Source: Pseudomonadota bacterium (GTDB lineage: Bacteria > Pseudomonadota > Gammaproteobacteria > Steroidobacterales > Steroidobacteraceae). Taken from it: DNA of 40,643 nt. The position numbers were made by a program, and so were the translations under genes. The stretch is from the NCBI GenBank assembly GCA_021850555.1, contig JAJZLX010000473.1, positions 1-40,643 on the forward strand. The letters run 5' to 3'. Positions 16,718 through 24,693 of this stretch are shown one piece after another (the first letter of the stretch is position 1; every line of letters starts with the position of its first letter). Under the pieces are notes generated by a model, which was given only the letters and a program-made list of their open reading frames with translations, was not told where the DNA came from and ran no database searches.

Positions 16718-17901
16718 TTCAGCAACACCCAGGCCGGATGCATGAGGGGAAAAGCGATCAGGCCCACCACTGCCGCGACCGCCACCAGGAGAGGGTTGCT
16801 CACCTTCCAGCGAATGAGCACGAGGAGAGCCACGATGCCGATCAGCGCCGTCACCCAGTCACCGATCGCGACCTTGCCGAGCAGTACACAGGCACCGAGG
16901 ATGGTGCCGATTGCCGCCGCGTAGGCTCCCTTGACGAAGCCCTGCACGTTGGGATTGGCGCGGTGGCGAGCGAGCAGCGGTGCCGCGATCAGCACCAGGA
17001 TGAACGAGGGAAGAAAGATCCCAACCGTGGCCGCCACCGCCCCGGTGAGTCCGGCGACAAGGTATCCGACAAAGGTGGCGGTGATCACCACCGGTCCCGG
17101 GCTGATCATGCCCACGGCAACTGCGATCAGGAAATCCCGCGGTCCGAGCCAGCCGTACTGGTGCACGACACCCTCCTCGAGAAACGGCACGATCACGAGC
17201 CCGCTGCCGAAGGTGAGGGCGCCCGCCTTGAAAAAGAAGACCAGCAGTTTGGCGAGAACCGAAGTGGCCGGCGTCGCTGCCGCGGTGACTGGCAAGGCAG
17301 CAAGCTCTCGGGAGGCGGTGCTGCGCAGCACCGTCCCATAGTAGGCGACCCCGATCGTGCCGGCGGCGATGAAGAGCAGTGCGACTTCAGCCTGAAGCAC
17401 AACCGTCACGACGAAGCAGATCGCGGCCAGCGCCCATTGCAGCCCGTCTTTCATGCCGAGTCGCGCGAGACGGCCACACGAGTGCAGAATGAGCGCGATC
17501 ACGGCAGGCCCGACACCGTAGAAAATCGCGGTGACCTGCCGCACTCCGCCCAAATGGGCATAGACGGCGGCGAACGCGGTGACCATCAGGAAATTGGGGA
17601 GAATGAAGGCCCCGCCTCCCGCCCACGCGCCCCAGAACCCGGCTCGAAGGTAAGAGATGAAGATGCCGACCTGAATGGCGAGCGGCCCCGGCAGGGACTG
17701 GCAGACGGCAATGGCCTCACGCATCTGATCTGCGGTGAGCCACCGGCGCTCGCCCACGAGCTCGCGCTCCATTTGTCCGACGAGCGCCACAGGCCCCCCA
17801 AAACCAAGAGCTCCGAGACGAAGAAAGTATCCTACGAGCGGCCCGAGGCGACTCTCACCAGGGCCGCCATCCGCAGCCTGTCGCTCTCGCGGAGCGCTCA
17901 C
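16714..17901 (-). CDS. chrA: Chromate transporter ChrA
   Basis: Chromate efflux permease of the long-chain CHR family, with two homologous halves. The first half has LGALGFGGPVALVGQMERE and QSLPGPLAIQVGIFISYLRAG; the second has GALTFGSGLVIVPFLEEG and GMISPGPVVITATFVGYLVAG. The start is uncertain. No ATG lies in frame. GTG at 17901 gives 395 residues and overlaps the stop of a 23-codon leader frame (GTGA). The promoter at 17994-18022 places the transcript start downstream of an in-frame TTG at 18006, which rules that start out. One extra base in the G6 run at 17925-17930 would fuse the leader frame to chrA. It is coupled to the ATP-grasp gene. Confidence 0.9.
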   Translation of the reverse strand: MSAPRERQAADGGPGESRLGPLVGYFLRLGALGFGGPVALVGQMERELVGERRWLTADQMREAIAVCQSLPGPLAIQVGIFISYLRAGFWGAWAGGGAFILPNFLMVTAFAAVYAHLGGVRQVTAIFYGVGPAVIALILHSCGRLARLGMKDGLQWALAAICFVVTVVLQAEVALLFIAAGTIGVAYYGTVLRSTASRELAALPVTAAATPATSVLAKLLVFFFKAGALTFGSGLVIVPFLEEGVVHQYGWLGPRDFLIAVAVGMISPGPVVITATFVGYLVAGLTGAVAATVGIFLPSFILVLIAAPLLARHRANPNVQGFVKGAYAAAIGTILGACVLLGKVAIGDWVTALIGIVALLVLIRWKVSNPLLVAVAAVVGLIAFPLMHPAWVLLK

Positions 17902-17969
17902 GGCAGAACGGGCGCCGAGGCTGCGGGGGGTGGCGCGAGACTTGGCAGTCTTGCTGCGAGAAGATTCAC
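17898..17969 (-). CDS. Possible 23-aa leader peptide of chrA (or displaced chrA N-terminus)
   Basis: GTG at 17969 is preceded by a strong AAGGAG ribosome site 8 nt upstream. It starts a frame of 23 codons (NLLAARLPSLAPPPAASAPV) whose TGA overlaps the GTG start proposed for chrA. An ATG two bases earlier is followed at once by TGA. Two readings are possible: a leader peptide translationally coupled to chrA, or the true chrA N-terminus moved out of frame by a one-base loss in the homopolymer at 17925-17930. Confidence 0.4.
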   Translation of the reverse strand: MNLLAARLPSLAPPPAASAPVLP

Positions 17970-17993
17970 ATGGGGCTCCTTGGGAGTACGTAG

Positions 17994-18022
17994 AATATAT
18001 TACCAATGTGTAGTACTAGCAA
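17994..18022 (-). promoter_or_regulatory. chrA promoter in the chrA-chrB divergent region
   Basis: On the minus strand: -35 TTGCTA (18017-18022), a 17-bp spacer, -10 TATATT (17994-17999). The site lies between divergent chrA and chrB and is flanked by AGTAC (17985-17989) and GTACT (18013-18017) arms, a candidate binding site for ChrB. The ATATATT core could also serve as the -10 for chrB on the plus strand, giving an almost leaderless chrB mRNA. No ribosome site is visible in front of chrB. Confidence 0.6.
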
Positions 18023-18023
18023 C

Positions 18024-18983
18024 ATGAAACCTGAACCACCAGCTTGGCTGCTGCTCGTCACGAATTTGCCCGGCCATAATCCGCCGCTGCGGATGCGGGT
18101 TTGGCGAGCGCTCAAGGCCGCGGGAGCCGGTTTGCTGCGAGATGGCGTTTACGTGCTCCCCGGCAACCCCGCCTCCCGCAAGACGCTCGATGAACAGGCG
18201 GCCGAAATCCGCTCAGGTGGCGGACTCGCCCAAATCCTTTCCTTCGACGGAGAGTCTCCCGAGCAGCACGCCTCATTCGTCGCACTATTCGACCGAACCG
18301 CGGAATACCAGGAGACAGCTCGCGAGCTGGATACTTTTCGGCGCGAGCTCGCCCGCCTGTCCGAGGTAGACGCCCGGCAACGGCTCGCTGGCATCGGACG
18401 CGAGGCCTCCTTGATCGCCGCCCGCGATTTCTTTCCAGGCGAAGCGCAGCGTCAGCTACAAGATGCGCTCACGGATGCAGAAGCCGCCCTGAACGCGCGC
18501 TTCGCCCCCGATGAGCCGCACGGGGTGAGCCGGAAGATTCCCCGGCGCGAACGGGGGGATTATCGCGGACGAACATGGGCCACCCGCGAGCATCTGTGGG
18601 TCGACCGGGTTGCCTCGGCCTGGCTCATTCGCCGCTTCATCGACCCGGAAGCGAAATTTGTCTGGCTGCGAAAGCCCAGCGACCGGCCCAAACGGGCCAT
18701 TGGCTTCGACTTCGACGACGCCGAGTTCACGCATGTCGGCGCGAAAGTCACCTTCGAGGTGCTGCTCGAGAGCTTTGGTTTCGGGCACGACGAAGCGCTG
18801 AAGCGCCTCGGAGCGCTCGTGCATCATCTCGATGTGGGCGGCATCCCGACAGCCGAGGCTCCTGGATTTGCCGCCATCCTGTCCGGGGCGCGCGCGCTGT
18901 GCTCCGATGACGACGCTTTGCTTGAAACAATTACCCCGGTACTGGACAGCCTTTATGCTTCCTATTCAAAAGCCGAGCGATGA
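18024..18983 (+). CDS. chrB: Chromate resistance protein/regulator ChrB
   Basis: 319 residues with both parts of the ChrB family. The N-terminal domain is WLLLVTNLPGHNPPLRMRVWRALKAAG...LRDGVYVLP. The C-terminal domain is TWATREHLWVDRVASAWLIRRFIDPEAKFVWL followed by GFDFDDAEFTHVGAKVTFEVLLESFG and HHLDVGG. In studied chr operons ChrB is a chromate-responsive regulator and is needed for full resistance. ATG 18024 starts the conserved region; an in-frame ATG at 18006 adds six residues. It is divergent from chrA, whereas in TnOtChr-type loci the order is chrB-chrA-chrC-chrF on one strand. The superoxide dismutase relic follows it. Confidence 0.9.
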   Translation: MKPEPPAWLLLVTNLPGHNPPLRMRVWRALKAAGAGLLRDGVYVLPGNPASRKTLDEQAAEIRSGGGLAQILSFDGESPEQHASFVALFDRTAEYQETARELDTFRRELARLSEVDARQRLAGIGREASLIAARDFFPGEAQRQLQDALTDAEAALNARFAPDEPHGVSRKIPRRERGDYRGRTWATREHLWVDRVASAWLIRRFIDPEAKFVWLRKPSDRPKRAIGFDFDDAEFTHVGAKVTFEVLLESFGFGHDEALKRLGALVHHLDVGGIPTAEAPGFAAILSGARALCSDDDALLETITPVLDSLYASYSKAER

Positions 18984-19168
18984 GGGCCCGCCCAGACTCC
19001 ACACCACCCCCGCGGTGCTCGCCTGCACCTCACTCGAGAATGAGGGTCGCAAGGGTGCGTGAGGTCATCTCCGACACCTTCTGGGCGACAATGCCCGCCT
19101 GCCTCTGACGTGCAGGTTGGCGACTCTCGATTGCATTGCGCAGTCGAGTGATCGCAGGAGTCATCGAC

Positions 19169-19760
19169 ATGATCTATACGACGCAACTCCTCGCCTGCAA
19201 TCCGATAGGGATCGCAGGCACGTCTGAAAGACTGATCGTCAGTCATTATGAGAACAACTACGGCGGTGCCGTAAGATGATTGAACGTCATCGTTGAGTGG
19301 ATCGGTATGCTTGATCTGGCCGCAACCCCTGGGATTCGTGATCAATGGTCTGAAGCGCGAGCAATTGATCGCCTGCAATTCGATGGTGCTGCATGAGCTC
19401 TTCTTTGAATCACTCGGCGACTTACGCGAACCCGATGGGCGCATACGCGACGCTATGACGCACGATTTCGCTGGTGTCGAGCGCTGGCGTACCGGGCTCA
19501 TCGCTTTCGCCAATGCCCTCAGTGGCAGTTCAGGGTGGGTACCGCTGACTTACTCTAAGCACGATGGCCGACTGATCAATCAGTGGGAGGCCGATTATAC
19601 CCAGACGCGTGCCGGCGGGCAGCCGATTCTCGCTCTCGATATGTACGAACACGCCTACAACATGGATGATGACGGAAATTCGGCGGCTTATGTTGACGCT
19701 TACATGGGAGCGATCAATTGGCCGACTGTCCGCCGACTCTACGAGGAGTACCGACGCTGA
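19169..19760 (+). pseudogene. Broken Fe/Mn superoxide dismutase (chrC-type)
   Basis: The ATG at 19169 follows a GCAGGAG ribosome site and opens MIYTTQLLACNPIGIAGTSE, then IVSHYENNYGGAV. An in-frame TGA interrupts codon 37 (19277-19279). Reading on gives LNVIVEWIGMLDLAATPG, and then a +1 frame change at the GGG at 19331-19333. The second frame continues FVINGLKREQLIACNS, MVLHELFFESLG and ILALDMYEHAYNMDDDG to the stop at 19760. Metal ligands H, H, D and H are all still visible in the pieces. In other chromate loci the SOD gene is chrC. Here two separate lesions make it a pseudogene unless the read is faulty. Confidence 0.85.
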
Positions 19761-20033
19761 TCGGGGAACCGGCGTCGGTGGTTTTGCTCGTTGTACGCGT
19801 ATCCTCAGGCGTGATCATCCGTCCCCGGGTAGCGTTCCGGTCGCTCGAGATGCCCGCGGTCAAGTGGAGTGCAGCTTCGGTGAACCAAACGTTGGCACCT
19901 GTCGAGGCGTAGGCCGCAATGCGTTCGTCTTCACGTGAGTGACTTTGCTAACATCTTTGGCCAAGTCCGACAGGCTGCTTGCATGTCACCGTCGGTGCAC
20001 GGTACTGGCAGTGTGCGCCGATTTTGGAGGATG

Positions 20034-20837
20034 ATGGTCGCGATGGGGGCCTCTCGAATCGTATCGTTGGTCGCTCTCGGCATGATCGGCGGCCTCGCGA
20101 GCGCCCCGGCGGAGGCGCGTGTCCGGATCGGCGGCTCGGTCGCGCTGACTCAGGATGATGTGTTTCGGGGTATCTCGTTGACGTGCGGCGGACCGGCCAC
20201 ACAGGCTGACCTACATCTGAGGCTCTCCCGTCTTTCGAGCGCATCATCCCTCTTCGCCGGAGTCTGGGGATCGGCCGGTCTGAGGAGTTCCCCCTGCGGC
20301 GCCACCCGGGAATTGGATCCGTACGCGGGGTACAGCACGAGCCTGAGCTCCGCTTGGGCCGTAAGCCTCCGGTACATCCATTACGGGTTTCCGGGCGGAA
20401 CCCGGCTGAATCCCGATTTGACCGGGGAGCGCTATGATTACGACGAGTTTAACGGCACCCTGGCATACCGGGAGCGAGTGTTTCTCGTTGTGGCGTGGAC
20501 TCCCGATGCCATCCGATACGCGTACAACCCATACGCGTCCAACGCAGACGCGTCCAACGCAGACGCGATCACGCGCAATCGCTCGGCCTATTCCTACGGC
20601 GCGCAATGGCTGCAGCCGCTCGTTTCCTGGCTCAGTCTCTCGGCCAGCGCGGGCTACGACACCATTCTCGATCCCTCCGGTACCGGCTACGGCTTCTGGA
20701 GCGTGGGCCTCTCGCATTCCTTCGGTCCCTGGCAGCTCACCGTGGCGTATTTTCGAACTGACCGCCGCGCGACGCGGCTCTTCGGGTCCGCGACGGCGGG
20801 CGGGCGGTTTGCGGCGAGCCTCTTGTGGCGATTTTGA
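20034..20837 (+). CDS. TorF-like putative porin (Gcw_chp family)
   Basis: About 267 residues, a predicted outer-membrane barrel. A signal peptide (GASRIVSLVALGMIGGLASAPAEA) is followed by RVRIGGSVALTQDDVFRGISLTCGGPATQADLHL; the 'tqddvfRGiS' segment is diagnostic of the TorF/Gcw_chp family. Later strands include YAGYSTSLSSAWAVSLRYIHYGF and WSVGLSHSFGPWQLTVAYFRT. Three clustered in-frame ATGs exist (20031, 20034, 20043) near a GGAGG site at 20026-20030; 20034 or 20043 is most likely. A 15-bp tandem duplication encodes ASNADASNADA near residue 170. Function is unknown. The sigma-factor operon begins about 120 nt downstream. Confidence 0.75.
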   Translation: MVAMGASRIVSLVALGMIGGLASAPAEARVRIGGSVALTQDDVFRGISLTCGGPATQADLHLRLSRLSSASSLFAGVWGSAGLRSSPCGATRELDPYAGYSTSLSSAWAVSLRYIHYGFPGGTRLNPDLTGERYDYDEFNGTLAYRERVFLVVAWTPDAIRYAYNPYASNADASNADAITRNRSAYSYGAQWLQPLVSWLSLSASAGYDTILDPSGTGYGFWSVGLSHSFGPWQLTVAYFRTDRRATRLFGSATAGGRFAASLLWRF

Positions 20838-20954
20838 CCCGGTGCGAGCTCTGAACTTTCGGCCGTGGTCCGGGAACATACGATCATGCTGGATTGCCCC
20901 ACAGGCGGGTCCGGCCTGTGTCACGCTCCCTCTGCGCACGGAGCCGAGCATGCG

Positions 20955-21557
20955 ATGATCCCGCCAACCCCCTACCGCCCACAGGACGACTCCGCGGAGA
21001 TCAATGCGCGCGAGCGTGCTCTGCTGAGTGCGATCGCCGCCCGGGATGACGCGGCGCTGAAGGAGCTGTATCGCCTGTACCACCGGCGACTCGCGCGGTT
21101 TCTGATGCGCATCACGACGAATTATGAGCTCGCCGAAGAGATCATTAATGACACGTTCTGGGTGGTGTGGCAGCACGCGGGAGAATTCCGCGGCAGCTCG
21201 CGGGTCTCCACTTGGATCTTCGGAATAGCCTATCGGCGAGGTCTGAAGGCGCTCAAGCGTGCCGCGCCGCTTCCGATCGACCCCATGCTCGAGATCGCTG
21301 AGAGCGATGAGCCGTTCGGGCGGGTCGAGCTCACCGAGTGGTTGGATGCGGCGCTCGCTCGCCTGCCCGTCGAGCAACACGTGGTGATCGAGCTCGCCTA
21401 CCAACTGGGCCACTCCTGCGAGGAGATCGCCGTCATCATGGAATGCCCCGTCAACACGGTCAAAACCCGCATGTTTCACGCGCGGCGCAAATTGCGGGGG
21501 CTGCTCACGGCACTCGCAGGAGCCAATCCAATCGGAGAGCACAGTGAGCGAGCCTGA
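20955..21557 (+). CDS. ECF-type RNA polymerase sigma factor
   Basis: 200 residues. Region 2 is seen at LKELYRLYHRRLARFLMRIT, with NYELAEEIINDTFWVVWQ and STWIFGIAYRRGLKALKR. Region 4 is ARLPVEQHVVIELAYQLGHS followed by CEEIAVIMECPVNTVKTRMFHARRKLRGLL, the helix-turn-helix that reads the -35 element. The ATG at 20955 is chosen because CGGAG precedes it and upstream codons show no conserved sequence. The 3' end overlaps the anti-sigma gene by 14 nt, so sigma and anti-sigma are coupled. The target regulon cannot be read from the window. Confidence 0.9.
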   Translation: MIPPTPYRPQDDSAEINARERALLSAIAARDDAALKELYRLYHRRLARFLMRITTNYELAEEIINDTFWVVWQHAGEFRGSSRVSTWIFGIAYRRGLKALKRAAPLPIDPMLEIAESDEPFGRVELTEWLDAALARLPVEQHVVIELAYQLGHSCEEIAVIMECPVNTVKTRMFHARRKLRGLLTALAGANPIGEHSERA

Positions 21558-22245
21558 TCCGACATCGGATGATCACGCCCGCGCACGAATGCTCATCCCC
21601 TGGCGCGTCAACGGCACGCTAAGCGCGGAGGCCGATGCCGCGTTGCGCGCACACCTCTTGGTCTGCCTGCGGTGCCGCGAGGATTACGAAAGCGAGATGC
21701 AGCTGCGCACGGCAATGGATGCCGAAGGCTCTCTCGTGTTCGTGGCGGAATCCTCCTATCAGAAGCTGCTGACTCGCATCGATTCTGCCGCGCTCGCCGC
21801 CCAAAGCGCCACCGATACACGCGACCCAGCAAGACCGCGCAGGGAGCATCGCAACAGGACGCCCGGACCACGGGCGGTGCGCTGGCTGGCCGCCGCAGCC
21901 GCGCTCGAAGCCATGACATTGGGACTCGGCGCGTGGCTCTGGCCGGTGCGTGAGTCGCCGCGCCCCGCCCCGTATGTCACGCTAAGCTCGCCTGCCCCAT
22001 CCTACGATTCTGCTGTGCAGGCGCGGGTAGTATTCAGGTCAGATCTCACCCTGGGTCAGTTGCAGACCCTGCTGCGCGGAATTCATGCCCACATCATTGA
22101 TGGCCCGGCCGCGGGCAACGTCTACACGCTCGGCTTCGCTGCCCCGTCCGCCTCGCCGTGGGAATTCCAGCTCACGGTTTCCGCCTTGCGTGAGAGCCCT
22201 GCGGTTCTGTTCGCCGAGCCCGTCGCGCGTCGCGCTGCCCCATGA
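21544..22245 (+). CDS. Anti-sigma factor, zf-HC2 zinc finger and one membrane segment
   Basis: 233 residues. The cytoplasmic N-terminus has the zinc-binding anti-sigma motif H-x3-C-x2-C (AHLLVCLRCREDYE). One membrane helix follows (AVRWLAAAAALEAMTLGLGAWLW, about residues 110-133). The periplasmic part contains ARVVFRSDLTLGQLQTLLRG and IHAHIIDGPAAGNVYTLGFA. Its beta-alpha-beta pattern resembles the propeptide/inhibitor (I9-like) fold of subtilases, which is inference. The start is GTG at 21544, inside the sigma gene; the stop overlaps the subtilase start by 4 nt. It should hold the sigma factor inactive until an envelope signal is sensed. Confidence 0.82.
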   Translation: MSEPDPTSDDHARARMLIPWRVNGTLSAEADAALRAHLLVCLRCREDYESEMQLRTAMDAEGSLVFVAESSYQKLLTRIDSAALAAQSATDTRDPARPRREHRNRTPGPRAVRWLAAAAALEAMTLGLGAWLWPVRESPRPAPYVTLSSPAPSYDSAVQARVVFRSDLTLGQLQTLLRGIHAHIIDGPAAGNVYTLGFAAPSASPWEFQLTVSALRESPAVLFAEPVARRAAP

Positions 22246-23597
22246 GCAGGCGATTGCGCATGCTGCTGGTGGCGACGATCGCGCTGCTGGCGGGCTGTGC
22301 CACACGGGAGAACCTGCTGCCGAAGTTGACTTTGCCACTACAAGCGCGGATCGATCCATCGCGTTACGTTGTGGTAACCATACGCAACGACTTCCGCCCA
22401 CCCACGGTCAATCCAGGTTCCACGTCCCGCGGCTACGACGCATTCGCAGCCTACGGCGTCAGTCCACAGGCCCGCGAGGCGATGCATGGGCTTGCGCGAG
22501 ACTACCACCTACAGAAAGTAGCGGTTTGGCCAATCGAGGTACTGAAGGTCCATTGTGTCGTGTTCCGCCTGCCGGCCTTCGCCACACGCTCGACACTGAT
22601 TGCGCAGCTGGCGCGCGATCCACGGATCGAGTCCGTGCAGCCGCTCAACCTGTTCCGGACGGCTGGGCGATCGGCTCCGGGCGCATTTGTTCCGGGCGCC
22701 TCACCGCCGGGGCGATCCTACCTCCCGCTGCAGCGCAATCTGCGGGAGCTCGGGGTTCTCAAGGCGCAGCGACTCTCCCGGGGAGCGGGCGTCCGCATCG
22801 CCATAATTGACACCGGCGTCGATTACCGGCTTCCGCAGCTGCGGGGGCGCGTCATTCTGGAGCAGAATTTCGTCGCCGGAAGCGACGGGTTTACACACGA
22901 TCGGCATGGCACCGAGGTCGCGGGCGTAATCGCTGCGACCCACAAGGATGGGCAGGGCATTCTCGGAATTGCGCCCGAGGCGCATCTGTTGGCATTCAAG
23001 GCCTGTTGGCCCCTACGGCCCGGTGCCGCACAGGCCGTATGCGACACCTTTACGCTCGCCCAGGCGCTCGCTGCGGCAATCGCCGAGCACGCCAACGTCG
23101 TCAATCTGAGTCTCGCCGGCCCTCCAGATCCGCTGCTCGCGCGGCTCATCCGCTACGGCATGCGCCACGGCATCATCTACGTCGGCGCGGTGGCACCCTC
23201 CAGGCTCCACCTGCACCCCGCATTTCCCACTGACATCCCGGGAGTGCTTGCGGTCCAGTCAGGGGAGGATCCCGATACAGCACATCACCTGGCAGCGCCG
23301 GGGCATGGCATCCTGACCCTCGTTCCCGGCGGGTCCTACGACTTTGTCTCCGGAAGCTCCATGGCCACCGCGGAGGTGACGGGCGTCGTGGCACTGATGC
23401 GGGCGGCGAATGCGCATCTGTCGGCTGCCGTGCTCAATGCTCTGCTGGCGCAAAGCTCGCGACGCATCGCCACCCCCAGCGGTACTCTCATCTCGATTGA
23501 CGCCTGTGACGCGCTGGCGCGCGCGCTTGGCCAAACCGGCTGCGACGCTCAGGTCGGCGCGCTGGCCGAGGCGACGCCTGGCTCCGTCAACCCGTGA
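22242..23597 (+). CDS. S8 (subtilisin-like) serine peptidase lipoprotein
   Basis: 451 residues. A lipoprotein signal (ATIALLAGCATRE, Cys19) precedes a propeptide-like region (about 50-140). The peptidase domain has the triad D190 (IAIIDTGVD), H222 (DRHGTEVAG) and S373 (SGSSMATAEVTG). The oxyanion-hole Asn normally seen in an A-A-G-N segment is not present: the corresponding stretch reads IIYVGAVAPSRLHL. Activity may therefore be low or use another residue. It is the third gene of the sigma/anti-sigma operon, with an ATGA overlap, which suggests that it acts in the same signalling path, for example by cleaving or binding the anti-sigma factor. It ends 1 nt before the end of the convergent barrel gene. 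Confidence 0.85.
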   Translation: MSRRLRMLLVATIALLAGCATRENLLPKLTLPLQARIDPSRYVVVTIRNDFRPPTVNPGSTSRGYDAFAAYGVSPQAREAMHGLARDYHLQKVAVWPIEVLKVHCVVFRLPAFATRSTLIAQLARDPRIESVQPLNLFRTAGRSAPGAFVPGASPPGRSYLPLQRNLRELGVLKAQRLSRGAGVRIAIIDTGVDYRLPQLRGRVILEQNFVAGSDGFTHDRHGTEVAGVIAATHKDGQGILGIAPEAHLLAFKACWPLRPGAAQAVCDTFTLAQALAAAIAEHANVVNLSLAGPPDPLLARLIRYGMRHGIIYVGAVAPSRLHLHPAFPTDIPGVLAVQSGEDPDTAHHLAAPGHGILTLVPGGSYDFVSGSSMATAEVTGVVALMRAANAHLSAAVLNALLAQSSRRIATPSGTLISIDACDALARALGQTGCDAQVGALAEATPGSVNP

Positions 23598-23598
23598 A

Positions 23599-24693
23599 TC
23601 AGAAAAACCCGTGAAGCTGCACGAAGTAGAACTTCGTGTGCTCGACGTTCACCTGCGGCGGCCCGTTGTAATAGCGTATGCCGGCGCGCACTTGCAGGAA
23701 CTGCACCGGGAAATACTCGTACACTAGGCTCCAGCGAGTCTCACCGTTGTTGTGCACAGCACGCTCGGGATCGAGAAACTCCATGGTCGCCTTGAGATTA
23801 CTGCCGCGGGCCACCAGCCAGTCCGCCTCGAGTAGGGTCGCCGCCTGCGTCCGTCCCACAAAAGGTACACTTCGGTCCTCGATCATGTCGGCTTCCCCGA
23901 GCCAGACCACCGGACCCGTGCGTAATCCGCCGAACGCACCGAACACGCGATCCCGGCCGCCCGCGACGTCGTCCTCGTTAGCCGCCAGTCCGAGGCGCCA
24001 GCTGGACATCACGTAACTCGCCTGCAAACCGTATTCCTTGCCCTGGCTCGTGACGCCGCCCCCGGCCGTGCCGTTGCTCACCGTGAGCTGCGTATCCCAG
24101 TGACCACCCATCCAGCCAATCTCAACGCCCTGGTCGGGCCTTTCCATGCTGATGCCGCTCACTTGGTACACAAAGGCACTCTGGTCGGCCAGGCGGAACG
24201 CGAACGGCAGATACATTTGGCCCGCCTTCACGTACCAGTCATGGTCGGCCGACCATAAGAGCGCATAGGCTTCTCGGTTGAGCGCCCCACCCGGAGCAAC
24301 CTGCTCATCGACATACACCAGCAGCCGATCGGGGATGACGTTGGCCTCGAGGTAGAATCGCGTTTGCTCGAGCTGGAATTGATCGATCGTCTTAGTGTGC
24401 GGCGTCTGTGTCACTGTCGCCTCATCGCGCAGGTCGCCGCCGATGCGCAAGAATTTGCCGATATTCCCCGTCCACAGCCCCCAGGGAGAGTGGATCCGCT
24501 TTGCCGGAAGCTCCGTTTGCGCATACGCATCCCCGAACGCGGTCCGCAGACCGCCGCCCGTCGGGTTTACGTGACAGGCTTCGCATTTGAGGCCCGTGCG
24601 CACGGCAATATATGGCTCGGCGTTGACGCGTGCGCACGTCAGGACCGCGAGCACGGCGAGACCCGGCCAGAGCGGTCGGAGTTTCGTTGTCAT
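23599..24693 (-). CDS. Outer-membrane barrel with an N-terminal CxxCH haem motif
   Basis: 364 residues. A signal peptide is followed at once by TGLKCEACHVNPTGGGLRTAFG (C37-x2-C40-H41), a c-type haem attachment motif. The remainder looks like a porin barrel: QFQLEQTRFYLEANVIPDRL, DWYVKAGQMYLPFAFRLAD, HWDTQLTVSNGT, YGLQASYVMSSWRLGLAANE and FLQVRAGIRYYNGPP, ending in an aromatic residue (LHGFF) as barrels do. Barrels that carry one haem are known from extracellular electron-transfer systems, but this family is not one I can name. Its start overlaps the upstream lipoprotein stop (ATGA). Confidence 0.75.
   Translation of the reverse strand: MTTKLRPLWPGLAVLAVLTCARVNAEPYIAVRTGLKCEACHVNPTGGGLRTAFGDAYAQTELPAKRIHSPWGLWTGNIGKFLRIGGDLRDEATVTQTPHTKTIDQFQLEQTRFYLEANVIPDRLLVYVDEQVAPGGALNREAYALLWSADHDWYVKAGQMYLPFAFRLADQSAFVYQVSGISMERPDQGVEIGWMGGHWDTQLTVSNGTAGGGVTSQGKEYGLQASYVMSSWRLGLAANEDDVAGGRDRVFGAFGGLRTGPVVWLGEADMIEDRSVPFVGRTQAATLLEADWLVARGSNLKATMEFLDPERAVHNNGETRWSLVYEYFPVQFLQVRAGIRYYNGPPQVNVEHTKFYFVQLHGFF

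Noticed and set aside
16687..18027. 446-codon plus-strand frame opposite chrA
   Set aside because: Antisense of ChrA membrane helices yields a hydrophilic, low-complexity product without family features.
20244..21542. 432-codon minus-strand frame across the porin and sigma genes
   Set aside because: Antisense to two genes with clear families; no start signal or domain.
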